Assembly: GCF_004799665.1 (NCBI RefSeq) | Contig: NZ_CP031310.1 | Span: forward strand, 1,728,887 to 1,792,886 | Source of the DNA: Halapricum salinum | Lineage (GTDB): Archaea; Halobacteriota; Halobacteria; Halobacteriales; Haloarculaceae | DNA: 64,000 bases | Reading direction: 5' to 3' | Part shown: positions 1 to 8,149 of the stretch, piece by piece | Layout of the letters: every line of letters starts with the position of its first letter | How positions within the stretch are numbered: the stretch's first letter is position 1 | The notes under the pieces: model-generated | Databases searched by the model: none | What the model saw: only the letters and a program-made list of their open reading frames with translations | Told to the model about the DNA's origin: nothing | Position numbers and translations under genes: made by a program

Positions 1-565
1 TCCGGTACTCGATGGAATCAGCGAGCTCTTCGCGATACTCCGCGAGCGCGTCGGGATCGCGCATCTTGGCCTCCTCGGGCCAGTCCAGCCAGGAGACGCC
101 GTCGTAGTGATCCCGCAGGGCGCGGTAGAGGGCGTACTCGTCGAGCCACTCCCCTGACTCTTCGACGAACGTCTCGAAGTTCGACTGTTCGTCGTCGCTG
201 GCGTCGGCTTTGAAGGTCTCGAAGGCCTCGGTCAGACGGGCTTCCTTGTACTCACGAACCGGGCCGTACTCGACGTGGCCGTCGTCGAAGTCCGGTCGGT
301 CCAGTTCGTCGAGCCAGCCGCGTTCGACCAGCCTGTCCAGGTCGACGAACAGCGGGTTGCCCGCGAACGCCGAGTAGGACTGATAGGGGGAGTTGTCGTG
401 GATCGGGATCGTCGGACCGAGGGGGCAGAACTGCCACAGCGATTGCCCGGACTCGGCCAGGAAGTCTACGAACGTCTCAGCCGGTTCGCCGAGCGTCCCG
501 ATACCGTCGGGCCCCGGCAGCGAGGCTACGTGCAAGAAGAGGCCGCTCTGTCTGTCGAAATCCAT
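1..565 (-). CDS. malQ: 4-alpha-glucanotransferase (MalQ), N-terminal part, cut by window edge
   Basis: The reverse strand from the ATG at 565 stays open to base 1, giving about 188 residues of a longer protein. The start reads MDFDRQSGLFLHVASLPGP, followed by GIGTLG, FVDFLAESGQ and a PLGPT...SPYQSYSAFAGNPLFVDL block, which is the N-terminal signature of GH77 amylomaltase. The enzyme transfers alpha-1,4-glucan segments between maltodextrins in the cytoplasm and would act with the glucan phosphorylase and GH13/GH15 proteins found 38-47 kb away in this window. It is divergent from the TrmB-type regulator, so the roughly 220 bp between them should hold both promoters. The catalytic residues lie beyond the window. 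Confidence 0.9.
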   Translation of the reverse strand, partial: MDFDRQSGLFLHVASLPGPDGIGTLGEPAETFVDFLAESGQSLWQFCPLGPTIPIHDNSPYQSYSAFAGNPLFVDLDRLVERGWLDELDRPDFDDGHVEYGPVREYKEARLTEAFETFKADASDDEQSNFETFVEESGEWLDEYALYRALRDHYDGVSWLDWPEEAKMRDPDALAEYREELADSIEYR

Positions 566-650
566 CCGTATCTCTCTGCTTGCGGCGGCGCGGACTTGAA
601 AGTAGCAGATTCGACTTCGACAGCGATTGGTTTGCCTGAGCCGCTACCAC

Positions 651-690
651 CACCCAAAGGGTGAAGAACAATTACAAACGTTATATGTAG
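651..690. promoter_or_regulatory. malQ-trmB divergent control region: palindrome plus TATA box
   Basis: A 13-bp perfect palindrome, CACCCAAAGGGTG, occupies 651-663. About 18 bp further on is a TATA-like CGTTATATG (679-687) pointing toward the regulator. The placement fits an operator next to the trmB promoter, possibly autoregulatory, but the binding protein is inference. The published Halobacterium TrmB motif (TACT-N7/8-GAGTA) was not found here. Confidence 0.4.
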
Positions 691-788
691 CGCGAGAGCG
701 AGAGTCTACCTAATGAGATCGTTCGGTTTCGGGGCGGGTGCACGTCGCCGTGTCGACGCCTGCAACGAACGACGAGGGGGACGTGGCG

Positions 789-1850
789 ATGAACAGTGAC
801 GCGCTGGAGACGCAACTGAAGCAGTTCGGCCTCTCCGAGAAGGAGATCAAGACCTACCTGACGATCCTCGAAAACGGGGAAGCCAAAGCGAGTACGATCG
901 CCGACGACACCGGCGTCTCGAAACGCTACGTCTACAGCATCTGTGAGAAACTCGAAGAACGTGGCTTCGTCGAGGTCGACGACCACGTCGTGCCGACGAA
1001 GATCCGCGCGAAACACCCTGAAGACGTGATCGAATTGCTGTCTGGCCGACTCGAAGAGATCGGCCCGGCACTGAAACAGCGCTTCTCCGAGACTTCCTCG
1101 CGGCCCCAGCGCTTCGACGTGATCAAGTCGCGCGTGACAGTCATCAAGCGCTTGCGGGAGTACATCAACAGCGCCGAACAGGAACTGATGGTCGCGGTCC
1201 CGCAGGGGTATCTCCCCGAAGTAGCCGCGGAACTCTCCACTGCTGTCGAGCGAGGCGTGATGGTGCTGCTGCTGGTCAGCGACGTCGACGATCCCGAAGC
1301 CGTTCTCGACGGGGTCGAGAGTCCGGTCGGTAGCGTCGTCCGCGTCTGGAATCAGGGAATGCCGATCCTGCTGGCCGCCGACGAACAGTTAGGCATCGCC
1401 TCGCCGGCGGAGATGGTCACGCGGGCAAACAGCGACGATCGGGCGATCGCGCTCGTTCAGGGCCAGATCGTCCCGATCATCGCCGGCTCGTTCCTCGCGA
1501 ACTACTGGCCGTTCGCCGAGGAGCTGTACATCACCGACCCGGTCGAGCTCCCCCAGAGTTATCGGAGTTTCCGCCACGCCGTCCTGCAGGCGACGCTGCA
1601 CGACCACGCCGAGGCGACGATCCACGCTCGGGCGACCGCCCAGCCAGTGACCGCCGACGGCGAGTTCGAGACCATCCAGGGGACGATCGTCGAGACGCGA
1701 CAGGGGCTTGTCGAGCCGCGGACGAACACGATCCCGATCGAACATACGCTCGTCGTCGAGACCGAGGATCGGACCATCTCGATCGGCGGTCCCGACTCGT
1801 TCCTCGAAGACTACGAGGCCCGGAAGGTAACTCTCGAACACGAGGAGTAA
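789..1850 (+). CDS. trmB: TrmB-family sugar-responsive transcriptional regulator
   Basis: The 353-residue protein starts with a winged-helix domain (about residues 5-75; EKEIKTYLTILENGEAKAST and VSKRYVYSICEKLEERGFVE). A long C-terminal domain of the TrmB sugar-binding type follows. TrmB proteins bind maltose or glucose and control sugar transport and central carbon genes; here the neighbour is malQ, and a maltodextrin locus lies downstream in the window. I chose the ATG at 789 because a purine-rich GAGGGGG lies about 8 nt upstream and because homologous alignment begins there. A GTG at 738 is an in-frame alternative. A short out-of-frame ORF (713-799) beginning near the expected transcription start overlaps this start codon. 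Confidence 0.88.
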   Translation: MNSDALETQLKQFGLSEKEIKTYLTILENGEAKASTIADDTGVSKRYVYSICEKLEERGFVEVDDHVVPTKIRAKHPEDVIELLSGRLEEIGPALKQRFSETSSRPQRFDVIKSRVTVIKRLREYINSAEQELMVAVPQGYLPEVAAELSTAVERGVMVLLLVSDVDDPEAVLDGVESPVGSVVRVWNQGMPILLAADEQLGIASPAEMVTRANSDDRAIALVQGQIVPIIAGSFLANYWPFAEELYITDPVELPQSYRSFRHAVLQATLHDHAEATIHARATAQPVTADGEFETIQGTIVETRQGLVEPRTNTIPIEHTLVVETEDRTISIGGPDSFLEDYEARKVTLEHEE

Positions 1851-1906
1851 CGTCACCCTCGAACGCGATGAGTAAACGCTAAGCCGGCGGCCCTCTCGGT
1901 ACTGGT

Positions 1907-4279
1907 GTGGCCACCTACGTAGACGGCGAGACCGAACTTCCGGTCTCGGAGGTCCTCCCCGAGTTCGCAGACGCTTTCCCCTTCGAGCGGTTCAACCGGA
2001 TGCAGACCGAGACGCTGCCGGCGCTGCTCGACAGCGACGACAACGTCGTCGTCAGCGCGCCGACCGCCAGCGGCAAGACCGCCGTCGCCGAGGTGGCGAT
2101 CTGCAAGACCCTCCAGGAGGACGGGACCGCGCTCTTTCTGGCTCCCCTGCGCGCGCTCACCAACGAGAAAGAACGCGAGTGGGAACGCTTCGAGGAGTTG
2201 GGATATTCGGTGTACGTCGTCACCGGCGAGCGCGACCTCAACCCGCGCCGGGCCGAACGCGCCGACGTCCTCGTGATGACGCCCGAGAAAGCCGACTCTG
2301 CCACTCGAAAGCACGATACGGCTCGCTATTCGTTCGTCACTGACGTCGACTGCTGTGTCATCGACGAGGTCCACCTGCTGGATTCCGATCGCCGCGGTTC
2401 GGTGCTCGAAGTGACGATTTCGCGGCTCCGCCGGCTCTGTGACCCGCGCGTCGTCGCGCTGTCGGCGACGATGCCCAACATCGACGACGTCGCCGAGTGG
2501 CTCGACGCTACCCCGGAGACGACCTTCGAGTTCGGCGAGGAGTATCGACCAGTCCCGCTCAATGCCGACGTCAAGACCTACTCCCACGGCGAGAACGCCT
2601 TCGCCGACAAGTATCGACGCCTGTATCGAGCGATGGATCTGGTCGAACCGCACCTCAACGAGGAGGGACAGGCACTCGTGTTCGTCTCCTCGCGACAGGA
2701 CACCGTCCAGGCCGCAAAGAAGGCACGCGACGAACTTACCGAGCGCGACATCCCGATGGGCGCACGCGGGGACTACGACTTTCACAACGACGCCGCCGAG
2801 TTGAGCAACGACACCCTCCGCCAGTCGGTGCTGGACGGGGTCGCGTTCCACCACGCCGGCCTCTCCCGCGAGGACAAGAACCGCGTCGAGGCCTGGTTCC
2901 GCGAGGGGAAGATCCAACTCCTGTTCTCGACCTCGACGCTGGCCTGGGGTGTCAACCTCCCCGCGCGGTGTGTCGTCATCCGGGACACGAAGTACCACGA
3001 CCCGCTCGAAGGCGAGGTCGACATGAGCCCCCTCGACGTCCTCCAGATGCTCGGACGGGCGGGCCGGCCGGGCTACGACGACACCGGCTACGCCTGGGTG
3101 ATCTGCGACCGCAGTGACGCCGACAAGTATCGGCGCCTGCTTCGGGACGGCAAGGAGATCGAGTCGCGGCTCGCCGAGGATCTGGAATCCCATCTCAACG
3201 CCGAAATCGCGATGGGGACGATCGACGATCTGGACGACGTGCTCTCGTGGCTGGAGACGACCTTCTACCACGTCCGGGCCAAGAGCGCGCCCGAACAGTA
3301 CGCCGACAGTTCCAATCTCCGTGAACACGCTTCCAGCACGCTCCGGGGGCTCGTCGACCGCGGCTTCGTCGAGATGGCCGACGACCTCACAGTTGCGGCC
3401 ACGGGACTCGGACAGCTGGCATCGAAGTTCTACCTCAGACTCGACACTGCACGTTCGTTCGCTGATCTGGCCGACGAGTCCGAGGATCTCAGTGAAGACC
3501 GGATCCTCCGGACGGTCGCGGCAGCCGGCGCGTTCGACAGCGTCTCGGCGCGCCAGGACGAGCGCGACGCCGTCGACGCCGTCCTGGGCGGCCGGGCGGA
3601 ATCGCTCGATCCCGGCCCGCGGAAGGTCTACGCGATCTTGCGCTCGGGAATGAACGGAACGGTTCCAAGCGAGTTACAGAGCGACTCGTGGGTCATCCGA
3701 CAGAACGCCCTGCGACTGCTGGCAGCGCTGCGAGCCTTCCTGGATCGCTTTGCCGACGCCCGCGCCGCGAACCTCGCACGGCGAGTCGAAGCCCGCGTGG
3801 ACCAGGGGGTCAGTGCCGACGCAGTCGGCCTCACGGCGATCGACGGTGTCGGGTCGGGCCGCGCCCAGACGCTCGCCGCGGCCGGGATCACGACGCCCAC
3901 GGACGTCCTCGATTCGGGCGTCGACGGACTCGTCTCCGCGGGGTTGGGATCGGGCGTCGCCGAACGAATCGTCGAGAGCGCTCGTGATCTACCACGGGCC
4001 GTCGTCGAGTGGGGCGACTTCCCCGACGAGATCGCGCAGGGTCAAAACAGCATGCACGAGATCACAGTCAAAAATCTCGCAGGCGGCGCTCGCGGCGGCG
4101 TCCGCGTCACTGTCAACGACGTCGAGATGACTGCGACCGAGTGTTACCTCGGCGAGACGACCCTTCCGGTGGGCGTCTTCGGTGGCGACGCCGAGAAACT
4201 CACTTTCGCCGTCGAGGTCTCCTATCCCGAACTGCCGCTGGAACCGGTCGTCGATACCCGAACGGTCGACGTGATCTGA
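1907..4279 (+). CDS. Hel308/Ski2-like superfamily 2 DNA helicase
   Basis: The 790-residue protein carries the helicase motifs in order: Walker A SAPTASGKT (about residues 50-58), DEVH box (VIDEVHLLD), motif III LSATMP, and motif VI QMLGRAGRPG. The region after residue 600 has two helix-hairpin-helix-like segments (VGLTAIDGVGSGRAQTLAAAG and a GLGSGVAERIVESA stretch), as in Hel308. The last ~90 residues form a separate beta-rich tail. Hel308 enzymes act at stalled replication forks and remove the lagging strand. The start is GTG at 1907, because no ATG precedes the conserved N-terminus. Many haloarchaea encode more than one Hel308-like protein, so I do not assign hel308a or hel308b. Confidence 0.88.
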   Translation: MATYVDGETELPVSEVLPEFADAFPFERFNRMQTETLPALLDSDDNVVVSAPTASGKTAVAEVAICKTLQEDGTALFLAPLRALTNEKEREWERFEELGYSVYVVTGERDLNPRRAERADVLVMTPEKADSATRKHDTARYSFVTDVDCCVIDEVHLLDSDRRGSVLEVTISRLRRLCDPRVVALSATMPNIDDVAEWLDATPETTFEFGEEYRPVPLNADVKTYSHGENAFADKYRRLYRAMDLVEPHLNEEGQALVFVSSRQDTVQAAKKARDELTERDIPMGARGDYDFHNDAAELSNDTLRQSVLDGVAFHHAGLSREDKNRVEAWFREGKIQLLFSTSTLAWGVNLPARCVVIRDTKYHDPLEGEVDMSPLDVLQMLGRAGRPGYDDTGYAWVICDRSDADKYRRLLRDGKEIESRLAEDLESHLNAEIAMGTIDDLDDVLSWLETTFYHVRAKSAPEQYADSSNLREHASSTLRGLVDRGFVEMADDLTVAATGLGQLASKFYLRLDTARSFADLADESEDLSEDRILRTVAAAGAFDSVSARQDERDAVDAVLGGRAESLDPGPRKVYAILRSGMNGTVPSELQSDSWVIRQNALRLLAALRAFLDRFADARAANLARRVEARVDQGVSADAVGLTAIDGVGSGRAQTLAAAGITTPTDVLDSGVDGLVSAGLGSGVAERIVESARDLPRAVVEWGDFPDEIAQGQNSMHEITVKNLAGGARGGVRVTVNDVEMTATECYLGETTLPVGVFGGDAEKLTFAVEVSYPELPLEPVVDTRTVDVI

Positions 4280-4391
4280 GACGTCGATGGCGACTGCTCG
4301 ATACCGGCTCGTCGATCGGCCAGAACACCGCGTTGCAGACACTGTATCCGTATTGTGGCAAACAATAACATGGCAAGTATTGTGAAACGCA

Positions 4392-4428
4392 CTCAGAGGG
4401 GGTTTTAAAATTTATCGCGCCCTCTGAG
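4392..4428. promoter_or_regulatory. 9-bp inverted repeat framing a TATA-like box
   Basis: CTCAGAGGG (4392-4400) and its exact complement CCCTCTGAG (4420-4428) flank the AT-rich GGTTTTAAAATTTATC. An AT-rich TATA-like core inside a perfect inverted repeat looks like a repressor-controlled promoter. The next recognised gene starts 140 bp downstream (4569) and has a closer TATA-like sequence near 4525, so the target is uncertain. The rest of 4280-4568 holds nothing else I recognise. Confidence 0.4.
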
Positions 4429-4568
4429 GGTGTTTCGGGGTATATTACTTTTGCACCCGTAGCTGTGTAAAAAGACGAGCTATCCGAATTGGCTCGCGTA
4501 AAATGGCGCTAACCGTCGACCCGTTATATGGTATCGGGGGTTGTAGAAGGGGGTAGGTGATCCCCGCA

Positions 4569-4814
4569 ATGTCCAGTGCCTCTCCAACTGGGGTCGACCG
4601 GCTTCGTGAGTCGGTCGGCGTCGACGCACAGACCCTCCAGGCGACGGTCGCCGCTCCGGTCCGATTCGTCGGATTCTGGGCGGCAGTCCTCCTCCCGTTC
4701 GCCTATACACCGCTGCTGTTCACCGATCTCCAGGGATCGACGATGACGGCCTTCCTCGCCCTGCTGGCCGTCCACGTCTGCTCGCTGGTGCTCGGTCAGC
4801 AGTACCGGACGTAG
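4569..4814 (+). CDS. small two-helix membrane protein, function unknown
   Basis: The 81-residue protein begins MSSASPTGVDRLRESVGVDA and has two hydrophobic segments, about residues 31-50 (VRFVGFWAAVLLPFAYTPLL) and 57-77. The pattern suggests a membrane hairpin with a short basic tail (QQYRT). The ATG at 4569 follows a GGTGATCCC stretch; a GTG at 4557 is an alternative. It is convergent with the HAD gene, with the first copy of the 82-bp palindromic element between them. I do not recognise a family. Confidence 0.6.
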   Translation: MSSASPTGVDRLRESVGVDAQTLQATVAAPVRFVGFWAAVLLPFAYTPLLFTDLQGSTMTAFLALLAVHVCSLVLGQQYRT

Positions 4815-4837
4815 TACCGTTCCAGAACCAACTTCTT

Positions 4838-4919
4838 ATAGTGATTATTGTAGGTCTGTTCCGGATCGACCGCCCGGCTGCGGGCGGTCGGACCGGTAAA
4901 TCGCTACAATAATCACTAT
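4838..4919 (+). repeat. 82-bp palindromic element, copy 1
   Basis: The outer arms are perfect 15-bp inverted repeats, ATAGTGATTATTGTA and TACAATAATCACTAT. An inner 9-bp stem, GACCGCCCG/CGGGCGGTC, is bordered by CTGTTCCGGATC and GGACCGGTAAATCG. The same architecture and partly the same sequence recur at 13346, 16452 (inverted) and 19886. It sits exactly between two convergent genes and touches the stop codon of the HAD gene, so it may serve as a bidirectional terminator or be a MITE-like mobile palindrome. Confidence 0.85.
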
Positions 4920-5566
4920 TATTCGGCCGCCAGTGTCTCGAACAGCAGCGTCCGTAGCTCCGTCGGCGTCGCAGCGATGCTGTCGACGTCTGCTGGATCG
5001 AGCCCGTCGTGGACGCCAGTGTAGCCGAGACACCGGAGGCGTGCGGCTTTCGCGGCCGCTGCGCCCGTCGGCGAGTCCTCGACGGCCACACAGCGTTCGG
5101 GAGCCACGCCGAGCTCCGCGACGGCGCGCTCGTAGACGTCGGGTTCGGGTTTGCCCCGCGGGACGTCCTCGGCGCTGACGATCGCGTCGAACGCGCCGTC
5201 GAGATCGAACCGATCGAGGACGACGTCGATCCAGGGATGTGGCGAGGAGGTCACGAGTCCGACCGGCGTCCCCTGGGCCTGGAGATCCTCGACCAGATCG
5301 TGAAAGCCGTCCATCAGCGCGGCGCGCTCGCCGTAGAGTTCGCGAGCGGTCGCATCGAACACCTCGACGAACCGGTCGCGATCGACCGCGACCGCGTAGT
5401 GCTCGTCGAGGTAATCGTAGATCTCGCGGTAGTACATCCCCATGACCTCTTCGGGCTGGACGCCCTGGTCTGGGACCACCTCGGGGAAGATCCGCTCGGC
5501 CTCCAGTTCGGGCCAGTAGCGCTCCGAGTCGACGACGACGCCGTCCATGTCGAACAGCACTGCCAT
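4919..5566 (-). CDS. HAD-superfamily phosphatase / beta-phosphoglucomutase-like
   Basis: The 215-residue protein starts MAVLFDMDGVVVDSE, the HAD motif I (DxDG with both aspartates). An all-helical cap follows. VTSSPHPW supplies motif II, KPEPDVYERA motif III and AVEDSPTGAAAA motif IV. This is the layout of beta-phosphoglucomutase and phosphoglycolate-phosphatase type HAD hydrolases. With starch genes elsewhere in the window a sugar phosphate is a plausible substrate, but nothing seen here fixes it. The stop codon abuts the 82-bp palindromic element. The family is certain; the substrate is not. Confidence 0.85.
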   Translation of the reverse strand: MAVLFDMDGVVVDSERYWPELEAERIFPEVVPDQGVQPEEVMGMYYREIYDYLDEHYAVAVDRDRFVEVFDATARELYGERAALMDGFHDLVEDLQAQGTPVGLVTSSPHPWIDVVLDRFDLDGAFDAIVSAEDVPRGKPEPDVYERAVAELGVAPERCVAVEDSPTGAAAAKAARLRCLGYTGVHDGLDPADVDSIAATPTELRTLLFETLAAE

Positions 5567-5646
5567 TGTCGATCGTAGCGCGAGCGCAGCAAAGTCGCTG
5601 ACGGTCCGGCGAGGGTTTATATTCGAAGTCGGCCCCAGGCCGTGGC

Positions 5647-6399
5647 ATGACGGAGACGATCGCGGTCAGAGCAGGCGAGTGTACGAGTACCTTCGACGGG
5701 AACCGGGTCCGGGCCCACGAACAGCGCGGCCGGATGGTCGTGCTCGTCAAGCCCGACAACACCGTGCTGGTCCACGACGCAGACGGCTATCAACCTGTGG
5801 CGTGGCTCACCCGCGCCGAATCGGTCACTATCGACGGCGACCGGATCGAGGCCCGCGACGGCGACCAGCACCTCCGCGTGGAGGTCCACGACGAGTTCGC
5901 GAGCGGGCGCTACCCCGCGAGCGCGGCCGGCAAGCCGGTCGGCGAGTGCCCGTCCTGTGCGGCCGCCCTCGTGCGGACCAGCGCCGGCGTGACCTGCACG
6001 AACTGCGGCACTCGCTACGGCCTGCCGGGCGACGCCACAGTTCTGGACGAGCAGTGTGACTGTGGCCTCCCGAAGATGCGTGTCGAGCGCGGGAGCGAGT
6101 TCCGGGTCTGTCTCGACCGTGATTGCGAGTCGATGGACGCCGCAGTCAAGCGCGCGTTCGACAGGGAGTGGGACTGTCCGAACTGCGACGGTGACCTCCG
6201 TATTCTCCGTCGGGGTGGCCTGCTCGCGGGCTGTGAGCACTATCCCGACTGCGATACTGGGTTCGCGCTTCCGGCCGGAACGCTGGCGGGGACCTGTTCG
6301 TGTGGGCTGCCGCTGTTCGAGACCGCAGGTGGCACGCGCTGTCTCGACGCGACCTGCGAGTGGCCGCGGGTCGAGGAGACGGCAGCGCCCGGACCGTAG
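5647..6399 (+). CDS. NucS N-terminal-like domain fused to topoisomerase-type zinc ribbons
   Basis: The 250-residue protein opens with a ~95-residue beta-rich part (GRMVVLVKPDNTVLVHDADG, then PVAWLTRAESV) resembling the N-terminal half of the endonuclease NucS/DUF91. After it come four CxC/CxxC clusters (CPSCAAALV...CTNCGTRYG; CDCGLPKM; CPNCDGDL...CEHYPDCDTGF; CSCGLPLF...CLDATCEW), like the C4 zinc fingers at the C-terminus of topoisomerase I. The RecB-like catalytic domain of NucS is absent, so DNA binding without cleavage is likely (inference). A TATA-like GTTTATATTC lies about 27 bp before the ATG, implying a leaderless mRNA. The endA gene follows after 31 bp. Confidence 0.75.
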   Translation: MTETIAVRAGECTSTFDGNRVRAHEQRGRMVVLVKPDNTVLVHDADGYQPVAWLTRAESVTIDGDRIEARDGDQHLRVEVHDEFASGRYPASAAGKPVGECPSCAAALVRTSAGVTCTNCGTRYGLPGDATVLDEQCDCGLPKMRVERGSEFRVCLDRDCESMDAAVKRAFDREWDCPNCDGDLRILRRGGLLAGCEHYPDCDTGFALPAGTLAGTCSCGLPLFETAGGTRCLDATCEWPRVEETAAPGP

Positions 6400-6430
6400 C
6401 CCCTTTGCTGGCCCGGGTCCGTGCATCGGT

Positions 6431-7459
6431 ATGAAGCTGACACTGGCGGGTGGGGTCGTTCGCGGGGGTCGCCAGGCCCGCGAGCGTTTCTACGACGCGC
6501 GCGGGTACGGTCGAGTTGTCTCTGGCGATCTCGAACTCGCGCCGGTCGAGGCTGCACACATCCTCTCCCGGGGTGACGTCGAGACGATTCGTGACGCCGA
6601 CTCGGGTGAGCGCCTGGACTTTCGCGGCCTGCTCACGTCCGACGCCGTCTCGGAGATCGATGTCCTCGTCTACAAGGACCTCCGAGATCGCGGGTTCTAC
6701 CTCTCGCCCGCCCGCGAGGGATGGGTCGCCGATCCCGCAGGTGCGGACTTTCTCGTCTATCCCCGCGGGAACGGCCCCTGGGACGACGAGATCGCCTACC
6801 GAGTCCGCGCGATCAGCGAGCGCGAGGACGTCCCGGCGCGAGAACTCGGCGACACAGTCCTCGCAGTCGTCGACGAGGAGTCCTCGATCACCTATCTCGA
6901 AAGCGACCGTCCCGAGATCGAGGGGTCGACAGCGTTCGACCTGCCCGAGGGCGTCGCGGCCGACCTTCTCGGGGATCGCGTGCTCGTCTGGGAGCCGCCA
7001 GCAGAGTTGTACGAGCAGGCGTTCTACGGCCAGCCGCTGGACGAAGAGAGTGGGACGCCACTTCAGGTGTCGCTGGTCGAGGCAGCCGCGCTGGCCCGCC
7101 GTGGCATTCTCGACGTCGACGGTGGCGAACAGGCCGTCATCGAGCGCGGCCGCGAAGTAGAGGGGGATCGGTTCGACCGTCGACTCGCCGTCTATCGTGC
7201 GCTTCGCGACCGGAACGTGGTGCCCAAGACCGGGTTCAAATTTGGTGCGGACTTCCGGACCTACGCCGACGTCGAAGACGTCGAGAACCTGGGCCACTCG
7301 GAGTTGCTCGTGCGCGTGTTACCCGCAGATCACACGTTCTCGCCGCGTGATCTGGCACTCGACGTCCGACTCGCCCACGGCGTCCGCAAGCGGATGGTCT
7401 TCGCGCTGGTCGCCGAGGGCGACATCGAGTGGCTCTCGGTCTCGCGGTTGACGCCGTGA
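6431..7459 (+). CDS. endA: tRNA-splicing endonuclease (tRNA-intron lyase)
   Basis: The 342-residue length matches the haloarchaeal two-repeat EndA, a fusion of an inactive and an active half. The C-terminal half carries the catalytic triad: Tyr in FGADFRTY (about residue 278), His in GHSELLV (about 288) and Lys in VRKRMVF (about 319). The enzyme cuts bulge-helix-bulge structures to remove introns from pre-tRNAs, including tRNA-Trp in halophiles, and can act on rRNA precursors. The ATG at 6431 lies 31 bp after the zinc-ribbon gene, suggesting co-transcription. trpS lies about 4 kb downstream on the same strand. Confidence 0.93.
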   Translation: MKLTLAGGVVRGGRQARERFYDARGYGRVVSGDLELAPVEAAHILSRGDVETIRDADSGERLDFRGLLTSDAVSEIDVLVYKDLRDRGFYLSPAREGWVADPAGADFLVYPRGNGPWDDEIAYRVRAISEREDVPARELGDTVLAVVDEESSITYLESDRPEIEGSTAFDLPEGVAADLLGDRVLVWEPPAELYEQAFYGQPLDEESGTPLQVSLVEAAALARRGILDVDGGEQAVIERGREVEGDRFDRRLAVYRALRDRNVVPKTGFKFGADFRTYADVEDVENLGHSELLVRVLPADHTFSPRDLALDVRLAHGVRKRMVFALVAEGDIEWLSVSRLTP

Positions 7460-7532
7460 CGCTGGCGCGCGAGCGACGATCGTCGGTAACTCACCAACTT
7501 TTATGACAGATACGCCGCAATAATAACGTGTC

Positions 7533-7679
7533 ATGAGTCTCAGGGACAGACCACTCGAAACGTCTCGTTTCGGTACGTCGATCGTCTCGGCACTGGTTCG
7601 TGCGGCCGGGCTGATACGATCGCACGTCGAGGCCTGGCCGGAGCGATATATCCAGATGCGGACCGACGCCGGACAGTAG
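7533..7679 (+). CDS. 48-residue small protein, function unknown
   Basis: ATG at 7533 opens MSLRDRPLETSRFGTSIVSA and ends with TAG at 7677-7679 (48 residues, ending TDAGQ). A TATA-like ACTTTTATGA at about 7496-7505 lies 30 bp upstream, the standard spacing for a leaderless haloarchaeal mRNA. The composition is amphipathic and basic with one Trp, unlike a random antisense frame. It ends 6 bp before the convergent uspA stop. No family recognised; detection rests on promoter spacing and an intact frame. Confidence 0.5.
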   Translation: MSLRDRPLETSRFGTSIVSALVRAAGLIRSHVEAWPERYIQMRTDAGQ

Positions 7680-7685
7680 CCGTCT

Positions 7686-8123
7686 TCAGTTTTCGTCGAT
7701 ACGAACCGTCACGACCGGGACCGGCGATTGCCGGACTACCCGTTCTGCGATCGAGCCGATGAGGTAGTGGTCGATTCCGGTCCGGCCGTGGGTCCCCATC
7801 ACGATGAGGTCGATACCGGCGTCGTCGGCGTAGTCGAGGATCTCGGTGTGCGGGACGCCCGATTCCACGTGGCGCTCGATCGTGACGTCGTCGGGAAGCG
7901 CCGCGGCGGCGTCCTCGACGGCTCGCTCGGCCTGCTCGCGCTGGGCGTCTTCCCAGGCGTCCGATCCCAGCCCCATCGTCGGGCCTTCGAATCGATTGCG
8001 CGTGTCGACGACCGAGAGCACGTGGACCGTCGCGTCGTACTGCTCGGCGAGTGAGCCAGCGTGCTCGGCAATCGTCGACACGCCGTCGCTGCCGTCTGTG
8101 GGCAAGAGGATATGTTTGTACAT
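7686..8123 (-). CDS. universal stress protein (UspA family)
   Basis: The 145-residue single-domain protein begins MYKHILLPTDGSDGVSTIAE. It ends with the ATP-binding pattern GTHGRTGIDHYLIGSIAERVVRQSPVPVVTV, the G-2x-G-9x-G(S/T) motif of nucleotide-binding UspA proteins. The start is the ATG at 8123, because the longer open frame upstream overlaps the permease gene. It lies 26 bp downstream of that TauE/SafE gene on the same strand, so the two probably form an operon. A second UspA is at 32023-32445. Confidence 0.9.
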   Translation of the reverse strand: MYKHILLPTDGSDGVSTIAEHAGSLAEQYDATVHVLSVVDTRNRFEGPTMGLGSDAWEDAQREQAERAVEDAAAALPDDVTIERHVESGVPHTEILDYADDAGIDLIVMGTHGRTGIDHYLIGSIAERVVRQSPVPVVTVRIDEN

Positions 8124-8149
8124 GTGAGAGGCTTGTGGGGCCAGCCCTT

